Shown here one piece after another: positions 1 to 9,100 of a stretch of DNA of 64,000 nucleotides; within the stretch, counting starts at the first letter, position 1; each line of letters begins with the position of its first letter. The stretch is from NCBI GenBank assembly GCA_038521865.1, contig JBCBKO010000002.1, positions 496,001 through 560,000 of the forward strand, read 5' to 3'. The notes beneath the pieces are model-generated. The model was not told the origin of the DNA, searched no databases, and saw only the letters and a program-made list of their open reading frames with translations. Source of the stretch: CALBPI01 sp038521865 (lineage in GTDB: Bacteria; Pseudomonadota; Gammaproteobacteria; Steroidobacterales; Woeseiaceae). Position numbers and translations under genes: made by a program.

Positions 1-366
1 GCGCCCGAGCTAATTGCGGCGGGGGATAATTCCTTTGATTCCGGCGGAGCAGCGGCTCGACAGTTGTTGAGTCTGAAGGATCGCCCGACCGCGGTTTTCT
101 GTGCCAACGATGACATGGCCGCAGGTGTGGTACGTGCTGCCTCCAAGCTGGGTGTGAGTATTCCCGATCAGATTTCGGTGACGGGATTCGACGACATTGT
201 GATGGCGCGACAGATGGATCCGAGGCTCACCACGATTCGTCAACCGCTGGCACGAATGACAGAGCGCGCGGTACAGATGCTTCTGCAGGGTGAGACCGGA
301 GATCTATTCGAGTGCATCCCGGCGGAATTGAAGATCCGCGAGTCTACGGGGCCGGCGCCCCACTAA
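1..366 (+). CDS. LacI-family transcriptional regulator, C-terminal part (5' end outside window)
   Basis: The frame is open from base 1 to the TAA at 364-366, so only about 121 C-terminal residues are present. The segment has the end of the periplasmic-binding-protein-like effector domain of LacI regulators: TAVFCANDDMAAGV, PDQISVTGFDD and LTTIRQPLARM are family hallmarks. The helix-turn-helix must lie upstream of the window. The gene converges on the beta-glucan operon, with a 3-base stop-to-stop overlap with the hydrolase at 363. LacI proteins commonly control adjacent sugar loci, and LacI-type palindromes lie at 14524 and 19165. I therefore infer, without proof, that this protein represses the glucan genes in the absence of a sugar signal. 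Confidence 0.9.
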   Translation, partial: APELIAAGDNSFDSGGAAARQLLSLKDRPTAVFCANDDMAAGVVRAASKLGVSIPDQISVTGFDDIVMARQMDPRLTTIRQPLARMTERAVQMLLQGETGDLFECIPAELKIRESTGPAPH

Positions 367-2183
367 CGCACGTATCGAATCTGGTCGAGATAAAACGTGA
401 CCGGTGAGCTGCGCCCTTCAAGCGCGAAGACAAAGCCGGTCTTGATCTGACTCAAGTCTCGACGGCGTAGCGGGATCTCATAGCGTGTCCACTGATCCGT
501 GAGTTCGATGTTCTTGATCTCGGCAATCGTGGAGTCAGGGAACGGCATGTCCTCGCCGATCAATCCGACGCCGAACTTCACGCGTTCACCACCGTACTCA
601 CCCCGCGCCCAGAGCTCGAGCTTGCGTGCACCCGTGAGATCGAAACCACCCTCGACCTCGCCCCAGTCATTCGCAGGATGCTGCCATGCGACCGCAGCCC
701 AGCCGAATTTGCTTTCGTAGCGGATACGAAGCGATCGATCGCCGGTTTTCACGTTTCGAGTTGAGTGTGGGTCGAGTGTCAGTGCATCCGTCGTACCCAT
801 CCAACCTGAAGGCGCCCAGGGCATGCCCTCGAATCCATCTTCGTAGACATACACCGGAAACTGGACCGAACCGATCTCACCTTTCACCTTCAACGGGTAT
901 GAAGCAGTCGCCGACTTGCCTTTCGAGCCACGGGCAATAGCAATCACTCGGTAGTAGCCGGGCTCCTCCGGGGTCGTCAAAGTTGCCGTCGCTGCTTCGG
1001 TTTCATTGAACGCACCATCAACACGAACAGGTGCAGGACGATAATCGCCACCGGTGAGGTACTCGCCAGTCTCCGGATAGAGACCCCATTCCACCGCCAC
1101 TGAGTCATCAGACTCAATCGTGAAAACGTAAGACTCGCCCGGTTCAAACACACGTCCCTCGATGGTTTCTTCAACACGAATTTCCGATATGGTCGGCGCC
1201 GCGATGGTGGGCGCTTCACCGGTCCAAAACGCCTGCATCTTATCGGCTGACGCTAACGTCGACCCGTCTGGCAGCAACATGCCGAACCAGGTCGCCGTGC
1301 CTTCTACTTTATGGCCCCAGGTAAACGCATAACCGCCTAGCGCCCGACCGGGTTGATCCAGAACCGCATGCTGATAACTAAGGGCGTAATGAGCCGCTTT
1401 CTCAGTGCTCGTCGGTTCATAAGGCGCGCCCCACTCCGTCGTCGCCACCTCCCAGGTGCCGCGTCCCCCGAACTCCGTCAGAATGTATGGTTTGGTAGCA
1501 CCTGCTGCTTCCAGCCGTTCGGGCAGCGATGGTGCGCCTCCGTAACTATTGATGCCGTGAATATCGATGGCATCACAAACCTCATGGACATAGCGCACGC
1601 GCTCACCGCCGATTTCAGCCGTGACCGTCATGGTCGGATGATGCGGGTCGAGTGATTTGACGAGTTTGGCTGCATCGTTGACGGCCGCCCATATCTTCGG
1701 ATTGTCGCCCTGTTCAAACCCTTCCATCTCGTTGCCAAGTGCCCAGATGAGCAACGCCGGGTGATCACGATACTCAAGAACTTTTTCTCGAACGTAATCC
1801 AGCTGCGCGGCAACCTGCGCTTCATTGTTGTAATCGAACCCATGTCGTTCGTGACCAAGCCAGATTCCTACGGTGACCGATAAACCTGCCGCGTGAGCAG
1901 CATCTAACGTCGGTCCAATATCGTCGGCACCCCAGGTCCTAAGTGAATTTGCGCCGATCGCTGCGAGCTTCGAGATATCACCATCGCCACCGGCCCCCTG
2001 CACAAAATAGGGCTTCCCATCGCGCAGGAGTTGCCAACCTGTTTCGGTCTCTTCGATGGTTACTGGAATCGCCGTCGACGTGGGTTCGATGTTGGCCACT
2101 GCCGAATTTCCTGGAATAAAGAAAGCCAGTACACCCGCAAGGATGTACTGGCCCAAGTTCCGCTGGTAGATCCAGCTTGTCAT
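363..2183 (-). CDS. Clan GH-A glycoside hydrolase (GH2/GH5-like) with C-terminal jelly-roll domain
   Basis: A 606-residue secreted protein; the start at 2183 (MTSWIYQ) gives a signal peptide ending near residue 30, and the upstream gene stops 2 bases before it. Residues about 45-330 form a TIM barrel of the GH2 catalytic type: ALGNEMEG carries the probable acid/base (E152) and ILTEFGG the probable nucleophile (E237). A linker with an immunoglobulin-like stretch (about 340-440) follows. A C-terminal beta-sandwich (about 455-606) resembles carbohydrate-binding modules and ends in FYLDQIRYV. Last gene of the minus-strand operon that begins with GH16 at 14448. By context it probably acts on beta-1,3-glucan or its side branches at the cell surface or in the periplasm. 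The exact CAZy family cannot be settled by eye. Confidence 0.85.
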   Translation of the reverse strand: MTSWIYQRNLGQYILAGVLAFFIPGNSAVANIEPTSTAIPVTIEETETGWQLLRDGKPYFVQGAGGDGDISKLAAIGANSLRTWGADDIGPTLDAAHAAGLSVTVGIWLGHERHGFDYNNEAQVAAQLDYVREKVLEYRDHPALLIWALGNEMEGFEQGDNPKIWAAVNDAAKLVKSLDPHHPTMTVTAEIGGERVRYVHEVCDAIDIHGINSYGGAPSLPERLEAAGATKPYILTEFGGRGTWEVATTEWGAPYEPTSTEKAAHYALSYQHAVLDQPGRALGGYAFTWGHKVEGTATWFGMLLPDGSTLASADKMQAFWTGEAPTIAAPTISEIRVEETIEGRVFEPGESYVFTIESDDSVAVEWGLYPETGEYLTGGDYRPAPVRVDGAFNETEAATATLTTPEEPGYYRVIAIARGSKGKSATASYPLKVKGEIGSVQFPVYVYEDGFEGMPWAPSGWMGTTDALTLDPHSTRNVKTGDRSLRIRYESKFGWAAVAWQHPANDWGEVEGGFDLTGARKLELWARGEYGGERVKFGVGLIGEDMPFPDSTIAEIKNIELTDQWTRYEIPLRRRDLSQIKTGFVFALEGRSSPVTFYLDQIRYVR

Positions 2184-2185
2184 TG

Positions 2186-2926
2186 TTAGGTGCCGTTGAC
2201 GAAGACGAGGCCGTCGTTGAACAGCGGCGGCGTCGCCGGCTGGTAAGTGAAGCCCCACTCACCGATCAAGGACAGTGTCAGGATCGGATCGCCAGGGACC
2301 AAACGTGCAAAGCCTGTTGCATCTGTCCGGAACAGGTTGTCCGCGACCAATTCGTTCAACGTGATCGGAAACGGTACCGGTTGCCCATCCGGGCTGACCG
2401 CGCTACAGCAAGTGAAGAAAACCACTGAACCGAAGAAGTTGTCGAGCACAGAGCGATAGGCCTTCAGCGCCTGTTCCTGGATCAACGGATCGCTGTTGGC
2501 GTCGAACAGCTCGTGCAGCGCCAACGCCGTAAAGTACTGGTTCTCACCAGATTGGCGACGTGCCAGAGCCGTAGCCCAGAAATAGAAGCGAGCCTTGGCA
2601 CCAGTTGGACCAGCAGGAATATTGTTGATCAGATCGAATTTGGAAATCTGATCCGGGTTGTTCGGATCAAACTCCGGAATGGAGATCGTCACGAACGGGT
2701 TTTCCGTGTCCTCAAGCACGCAGGTTTCCTGCCCGATACCCACATCGATGCAGGCAAGATTCAACAGTGTATCGGTCGGTAAAATGACTTGATTGAACAG
2801 CATACCGTCGTCTGCGGTGCGTTCGCCGTCACAAGCCGTCGCCGCAAAGGCGAGCAACGCTGCGGTAGCGAGCATCCGCCACCGACGAGCCGCTTGAGTC
2901 AACAGTGTGCGTTTTTGTGTGCGCAT
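2186..2926 (-). CDS. Lipoprotein of unknown function in beta-glucan operon
   Basis: 246 residues. The start at 2926 is preceded by GAGGAC on the minus strand at good spacing. A basic N-terminus and hydrophobic segment end in AFAATAC, a plausible lipobox with Cys near residue 32. The mature part is acidic and predicted soluble, with no catalytic motif I recognise. It contains paired cysteines (TCCSA, about 173-175) and an alanine-rich helical stretch (about 110-165). It sits between the hydrolase-barrel fusion and the GH-A hydrolase, 31 bases downstream of the former and 2 bases upstream of the latter, so it is almost certainly co-transcribed. A surface glycan-binding or assembly-partner role for the barrel protein is possible, but that is inference from position only. 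Confidence 0.8.
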   Translation of the reverse strand: MRTQKRTLLTQAARRWRMLATAALLAFAATACDGERTADDGMLFNQVILPTDTLLNLACIDVGIGQETCVLEDTENPFVTISIPEFDPNNPDQISKFDLINNIPAGPTGAKARFYFWATALARRQSGENQYFTALALHELFDANSDPLIQEQALKAYRSVLDNFFGSVVFFTCCSAVSPDGQPVPFPITLNELVADNLFRTDATGFARLVPGDPILTLSLIGEWGFTYQPATPPLFNDGLVFVNGT

Positions 2927-2957
2927 AGTCTTGTCCTCAGTCCTGATCGGTGGTCAA

Positions 2958-5900
2958 TCAGAAGTTAATTTCAAAGTAGGCGATGCCCTGGAAGATGTAG
3001 TCGTTATCTCCATCCAGGAATTCATCGTCAGGTGAGTTCTCGTCGTTCGTCCGTGCCAGTATCCGAATACCCATCTGCGTGGAGTAACGCTCATCCATAC
3101 GCTGGTCCATCAGATAGGTGTACTCGAGACGATATTGCTCCGGGAACGTAACGTTGAACTGGCGCTGGAAGTCGTAAGGACCCCAAGCGTCTTTCTTGAA
3201 GTAGCCCGAAATCACATGACGCTGGTTTACGACGGCTTTACCGTGGATCTCATAGAAATCACGCGTGCCACCGTCGGGATCGCCTGTCGATTGATCGAAG
3301 CCACGAATCAAACGCGTAATGAACCGCCAGTTTGGACCTGCGTTGAATACCATCCGGCTCGATACCGTCCATACGTCCTCTGCCGGCAACCCGCGGCCAA
3401 ATGATGCGTTGACGTTAACGTCTGGCAAGAAGAACAAGTTGGCATCGGTCGGCGTTGGGTATTCCGTATAGTTCGCACCGACGTTGAATGCAAAACTGGA
3501 GTCTTCACGCCAATCATTGTCCCACTGGTAAAACGGTGTTGCGCCCGTCGGATCCCAAGTCATGAACAGCTCAGCGGAACGCGCCTCGCGGTTGTTTAAT
3601 ACCGCGAATGGATCGGAATCGCGATCACGAGGGTTTACGCCCGGTGTCAGGATTCCGCCTGAGCTGATGCTAGGCTCGATGAACGGATTCGCATGCACGA
3701 GGTTGTCACGATAGAAAACCCGCGGGAAGAACATGAGGTTGCCGAAATTGATCATCGACCCCGCTTCAAATACCTGTTTGTTACCCAAACCCGAGTACGG
3801 CAAGCGAGTACCAAACTCACGCAGGGGGCCGTCGCCTTGCGTTTCAGCAACAAGCCCGGCGTACTCACCAGCAACGTATGAGAGCGTGCCAAAGAGCGGG
3901 AAGGTCAGTCTTCCCTTGATGCCGAGCGTGTCTTCGAAATCGATCTGATCGAGGAAAACGTTTCCGCTGCTGTCAATTCGGTCGAAGATGTCGTCGATAC
4001 GCTCTGGTGCTGCGATCATGCCAGCAACCTCCAGCTTCACCTCGCCGAAATTCGTTTCCGAGTAGAGCGTTGTTTGGCGAGACTGTGGCACGGTTGCACC
4101 GGCTGCACCCGTTGCCTGACCCAAACGGGCGATGTCTTCAGAGTGCATGAACGTCCAGCTGGTCGGGCCGGTCGCGAAATCGTACTTGACCACGACTTTC
4201 GGGTTAGCTCCCCAATAGATTTCCGGACCACCGATCACAGTCAATCCTTCGAGCGCACCCTTACCGACAAACTCAACGCCTTCTGGTGCCTTGCCGTTCC
4301 AGATATCAATACCGGCGATGTCCGTCGCTTCCGAGATCAGCCCATACATGTCGCCTTCGTACTTATAGTGATAACGAGGCGTGTGGTAGAAGGCGGTGGC
4401 ATCGAAAACCTCGCCTTCGTAGGTCGCTTCGAAATCATAGATCTCAACGCGCTCGCGGTCGTTCAGTGTCGTTGTACCGACGATATCCGGATCGTCAGGA
4501 TTCAGTGCACTCGCGCCTTCCGTGAACACCACGATCGGCACGCCTCGACGACCATACTGAATCTCGAGCGGCTCAACGTCCGCGACTCGACCGAGGGCGT
4601 TGATCGTGAACTGACCCGAAAGGTTTTCCATCGGGTTGAATTCGAAATCGAGGAACAGGAACTGTCCGCTCTCAAATTCAACGCCATTCTCACCGTCGCG
4701 ACGGATGTCTTGCTCTGTACCTTTCAGAACAAATTGGCCCGCTAGCTGACCACCAGTGAATCGCAACTTGCTGCGCTCTTCAGACGATTCACTCTTCAAC
4801 TGGCGCACTTCGCCCTTGAGACCAATGTAGTCCATGTCGATATTACCGAACGCTTGGTTGATCGCGTCCTTGCTGTAGCCGTACGGATCGATCGCGAACG
4901 CTTCAGCAAGCACGTCGTACGCGGCGCGTGGACGTGCGGTGTAGACACCATCGGAGTTCGGCGGCCCGAGAGCGGTGATGCCGAACCACTCTTCGTTCAT
5001 GTTGTTCTTGCCAGGCGCCCAGTCAAAAAGATACGCCTGGTTCGACCAGGAAGCGTTGTCGTCCTGGGTGTCCAGGTTCTCTTCCTGGAGGTACTTCCAC
5101 CACTCGTCGCGCCATTCGAAGACGAAACCACCAATGGCATTTCCTTCTTCGCCGTTACCCCACGACTTGTTGTACATCTCCTGCCACTGATCTTTCAGGA
5201 TCAGCGCCTGGGCAAACTGCGCTTCGGCGCGCTCACGCGCATTAAAGGCATCACTACCAAACTCGAAGAAAACCACTGGCAAATCGAGCTTTGCGTCAAC
5301 GTCGGCCCACAACGAGGTGAAGCTGCTACCGCGGTAGACGTTACTGCCCAGCACGTCCAACTCGGGAACGAGCTCCTTGATCAGATCGATGTAACCCAGG
5401 TCACCGTTGACGATACTCATCGGGTGGTTCGGTGCGACCTTCTTACTTTCGCGAATTACTTCGTTGAACAAGGAGTACAGATAACGTGCTTTGGCGACCT
5501 CACGGTCACCTTCCGGCAGGTCTTCAATCTCGAAGCTCGACCATGACAGTCCGTAGTTACTCTCGTTGCCGAACGCGAACATCAGCACACCTTCGGTATC
5601 GCGGTAGCGCGAGACGATCTCTACCGTATCCGCAAGCAACGTGGCACGCGTCAGAGGGTCAGAGTAATCGGTGAACGGCACCCAACGACCGCCGACGGTA
5701 TAACCGTAACGACCCATCAACGGATTCACGACCGTGCGGATGCCGTGCTCGCGATAGACGTAAGTCACCCATTTCGGCGGGATCATCGCAAAGCTTCGGA
5801 TCGTATTGATGCCCGCAGCTTTCATCAGCCCAAAGTCGTAATCCAGGACCTTACGGATGAAGTCATCATCCTTGCCCCACAAGTTATAGGTGTAGTTTTC

Positions 5901-6104
5901 ACCCTGTGGCGAGTAGCCCCACACTACACCTTTGATGTAGTAGTTCTCGCCATTGACCTGCAACCTCCAGCCCTTGTCGTCCTTTACGGTTGTGACAACG
6001 TCTGTCGATTGCGCTGATGCAAACGTGGAGAGCAGCATGAACAGGGCCGTGGTTGCCCACGCCCAGATCGGCCCTCGAGTACGCCCCCGGTTCGAATCCG
6101 CCAT
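2958..6104 (-). CDS. Glycoside hydrolase fused to predicted outer-membrane beta-barrel
   Basis: 1048 residues from ATG 6104; the frame is open further upstream, but only this start gives a signal peptide (residues 1-32, ending TFASAQ). Residues about 35-430 form a clan GH-A TIM barrel: FAFGNESNYG gives the likely acid/base E181 and VVFFEFGSD the likely nucleophile E281. From about residue 470 to the end the composition changes to alternating polar/hydrophobic strands rich in Tyr, Phe and Asp turns. The protein finishes in AYFEINF, the terminal-phenylalanine signature of outer-membrane barrels. This suggests an enzyme anchored in, or facing, the outer membrane by its own porin-like domain. Second in line after the modular lipoprotein gene, 67 bases downstream of it. 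Family (GH2, GH5 or GH158-like) is unresolved. Confidence 0.85.
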   Translation of the reverse strand: MADSNRGRTRGPIWAWATTALFMLLSTFASAQSTDVVTTVKDDKGWRLQVNGENYYIKGVVWGYSPQGENYTYNLWGKDDDFIRKVLDYDFGLMKAAGINTIRSFAMIPPKWVTYVYREHGIRTVVNPLMGRYGYTVGGRWVPFTDYSDPLTRATLLADTVEIVSRYRDTEGVLMFAFGNESNYGLSWSSFEIEDLPEGDREVAKARYLYSLFNEVIRESKKVAPNHPMSIVNGDLGYIDLIKELVPELDVLGSNVYRGSSFTSLWADVDAKLDLPVVFFEFGSDAFNARERAEAQFAQALILKDQWQEMYNKSWGNGEEGNAIGGFVFEWRDEWWKYLQEENLDTQDDNASWSNQAYLFDWAPGKNNMNEEWFGITALGPPNSDGVYTARPRAAYDVLAEAFAIDPYGYSKDAINQAFGNIDMDYIGLKGEVRQLKSESSEERSKLRFTGGQLAGQFVLKGTEQDIRRDGENGVEFESGQFLFLDFEFNPMENLSGQFTINALGRVADVEPLEIQYGRRGVPIVVFTEGASALNPDDPDIVGTTTLNDRERVEIYDFEATYEGEVFDATAFYHTPRYHYKYEGDMYGLISEATDIAGIDIWNGKAPEGVEFVGKGALEGLTVIGGPEIYWGANPKVVVKYDFATGPTSWTFMHSEDIARLGQATGAAGATVPQSRQTTLYSETNFGEVKLEVAGMIAAPERIDDIFDRIDSSGNVFLDQIDFEDTLGIKGRLTFPLFGTLSYVAGEYAGLVAETQGDGPLREFGTRLPYSGLGNKQVFEAGSMINFGNLMFFPRVFYRDNLVHANPFIEPSISSGGILTPGVNPRDRDSDPFAVLNNREARSAELFMTWDPTGATPFYQWDNDWREDSSFAFNVGANYTEYPTPTDANLFFLPDVNVNASFGRGLPAEDVWTVSSRMVFNAGPNWRFITRLIRGFDQSTGDPDGGTRDFYEIHGKAVVNQRHVISGYFKKDAWGPYDFQRQFNVTFPEQYRLEYTYLMDQRMDERYSTQMGIRILARTNDENSPDDEFLDGDNDYIFQGIAYFEINF

Positions 6105-6128
6105 AGTGTTTACTCTTGATTTTTCAAG

Positions 6129-6145
6129 CACGGACTTCGTCCGTG
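6129..6145 (-). other. Intercistronic hairpin
   Basis: CACGGAC-TTC-GTCCGTG is a perfect 7-bp stem with a 3-base loop, in the 67-base gap between the modular lipoprotein and the hydrolase-barrel gene. On the minus strand it is followed by TTGAAAAATC, not a full U-tract. It looks more like an mRNA-stabilising or partial-attenuation element than a terminator. Confidence 0.45.
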
Positions 6146-6171
6146 TATTCCCCCAACGTACGGACATGCGC

Positions 6172-9100
6172 TTAGCTGCCGTCGCCAAATCTGATGTTGT
6201 CGAAATAAACCACGTTCTGTGTCGCCCGGGCATCGAAGTCAGGGAACACAATGAACCCGGTGATATCCGTGTTCACGCCATTGCCGATCACTGCAGTGAA
6301 GTCGAACGTCAGTTCTTCCCACTGGTTAGTCACGGTGTTCGGTACGAGAATTTCGCCGGTTGAGCCCTGCGTCCCGTTCTCGAACTTGATGCCGACATCA
6401 CTGATCACCGACTTGTAGACCATCACTTTCACGATCGCGTTGTTGCTATCGAGTGTGAAGGTTGGCAAGTCGTTGGTGATCGTCCCTGCAAATGGCTGGC
6501 CTGTGGTTCTCGCCGTGAACTGCGCCGCGGTAGCCGACGGGTTGATGCCGCTTGTATCCGGATTCGGTAAAAACGCCAGACCCGGGTTGTCATCGTTCTC
6601 GAACACGCTCCACGTGAAGCCGGTGCCGCCAGCGCTCGACTCAAAGTCGAGTATCGGCAGACCGCCGGACATACCACCGCTACCGCCACCGCCCATCGGG
6701 CATGCTGTGCCCTGGTTGATGGCGATGTCATCGAACAGGAAGGTCCAATCGTCAGGAGCCGTCGCTGCTGCTCCGTTAACGCCGTTGTCGAAGATCAGCG
6801 TAATGCCATCGGTGCCGTTGCCGGACAAGGCGCCAAAGTCGAAGCACAACTCTTCCCAACCGGACCCCGTGTGGGTGACTGAGACCTCGCCAACCGGCCC
6901 GCCCTCGAGCTTAAAGAGGACTGGCACGGAACGGCTCGCGTAGACCTTCATGGTGAAACTCGTGTTCGCGAGGAACCCAAAGTCACCACCCAGATCGAGC
7001 GTCGATCCGCCAAACACCTCTCCATCGAACTTCTGCATTCGACCGACCTGCGCACTGGTGTTGATGCCACCGGACTGCGGATTCGCAATCACATCGGAGG
7101 TACCGCCACCGAAACCACCACCGTCGCGGAAGACGTAGGTCATCGGATCAGCCTCAAAGTCGATTGGCAGCACCGTGACTGTCGGTGTCGCGCACGAGGC
7201 CACCTGCTCGATGTCATCGACGAAGAAGGTCCAGTTCGCAGGATCACCCGCAGCGTCGCCCACCACACCGTTATCGAAGATAAAGGTGAAATCAGTGGCC
7301 GGATCACCCGTTGTACTGCCCGAGAAGTCGAAGCAAAGGTTCTCCCAGCCGCTGCCGCCATGCGTAACGGTGCGCTCCTGGTCGAGTCCTTCGAGCTTGA
7401 ACAGCACGTTCACATTACGTGTCGCGTAGACCTTGATGTTGTAAGCCTCGCCCGCCGCGAAGTCGACGGCACCCGGCAGACCCAACGTCGTTCCGCCAAA
7501 TGGCTGGTCGGCAAATTTCTGAATTCGCGCTGCCATCGAGCTCGTGTTGGTGCCCGCCGTTTCCGGGTTGGCCTCAATGCTGCCAACACCACCGCCGAAG
7601 TCGGTGAAGGTGAATGAGCCACTCTCGAAGTCGGTCAGTGCCGGCGCTGACGTCGTGCCACCACCGCCGGCGCCCGAGCCACCGCCGGAGCCATCACCGA
7701 ACGTGATGTTGTCGAAGAAGATCACGTTCTGACCCGCACGAGTATCAAAGTCAGGGAAGATCACAAAGCCGGTGATATCGACGTTTGCGCCATCGCCAAT
7801 CACCGAGGTGAAGTCGAACGTCAGCTCTTCCCATTGGTTGGTCACCGTGTTCGGAACGCGAATCTCACCGGTTGATGCGATTCCGTTACCTGCGCCAAGA
7901 TCTTTTTCGAACTTGATACCCACGTCGCTGATCACAGTCTTCCAGACCATGATCTTCACGATCGCGTTCGATGCATCTAACGTGAACGTTGGTAGGTCCG
8001 TCGTATTGGTTCCCGCGAACGTCGCACCAGCAGCACGGGCGGTGAATTCCGCTACTGTCGCCGAGGTGTTGATGCCGGACTGGTCCGGGTTCGGGATGAA
8101 CGCAACGCCTGGGTTGTCATCGTTCTCAAAGACGGTCCAGGTGAAGCCTGTGCCACCTTCCGGACTCTCAAAGTCCAGCACCGGCAGTGCACTTGTGCTG
8201 CCGCCACAGCTCGTTACTTGCGTGATTTCGTCGTAGTAGAACGTCCAATCAGTCGCATTGTTGTCCGCATCGCCATTCACTCCGAGATCGAAGATGAACG
8301 TCACCGCTGACGAAGCCGGCCCGGTAGTGTCGCCCGTAAAGTCGAAGCACAACTCTTGCCATTCGCTACCACCCGGATGAGTGACGGAACGTTCACGATC
8401 CAGACCTTCGAGCTTGTAGAGCACAGGCACTTCGCGCGCTGACCACACCTTGACAGTGAAGGCTTCACCGGCACCGAAGTCGATCGCCGTATCCAGCGCC
8501 AGTGTGCTGCCACCAAATACCGCGCCCGCAAATTTCTGCATCTGCGCGACCTGAGCCGTCGTATTGATACCACTCATGTCCGGGTTCGCAATGACGGTAG
8601 ACACGCCGCCACCAAATCCAGCATCCGGACCAAAGTCGTACTCAGCCGCGTCTTCTTCAAAGTCGACCGGGACGGCGATCGTGGCGCCGCCGCCGGATCC
8701 ACCGCCGGCACCATCACTAAACGTGATGTTGTCGAAGAAGATCACGTTCTGACCTGCACGAGTATCAAAGTCAGGGAAGATCACAAAGCCGGTGATGTCG
8801 ACGTTTGCGCCATCGCCAATCACCGAGGTGAAGTCGAACGTCAGCTCTTCCCATTGGTTGGTCACCGTGTTCGGAACGCGAATCTCACCGGTTGATGCGA
8901 TTCCGTTACCTGCGCCAAGGTCTTTTTCGAACTTGATACCCACGTCGCTGATCACAGTCTTCCAGACCATGATCTTCACGACCGCATTCGACGCATCTAA
9001 CGTGAACGTTGGTAGGTCCGTCGTGTTGGTTCCCGCGAACGTCGCACCAGCAGCACGGGCGGTGAATTCCGCTACCGTCGCCGAGGTGTTGATGCCGGAC

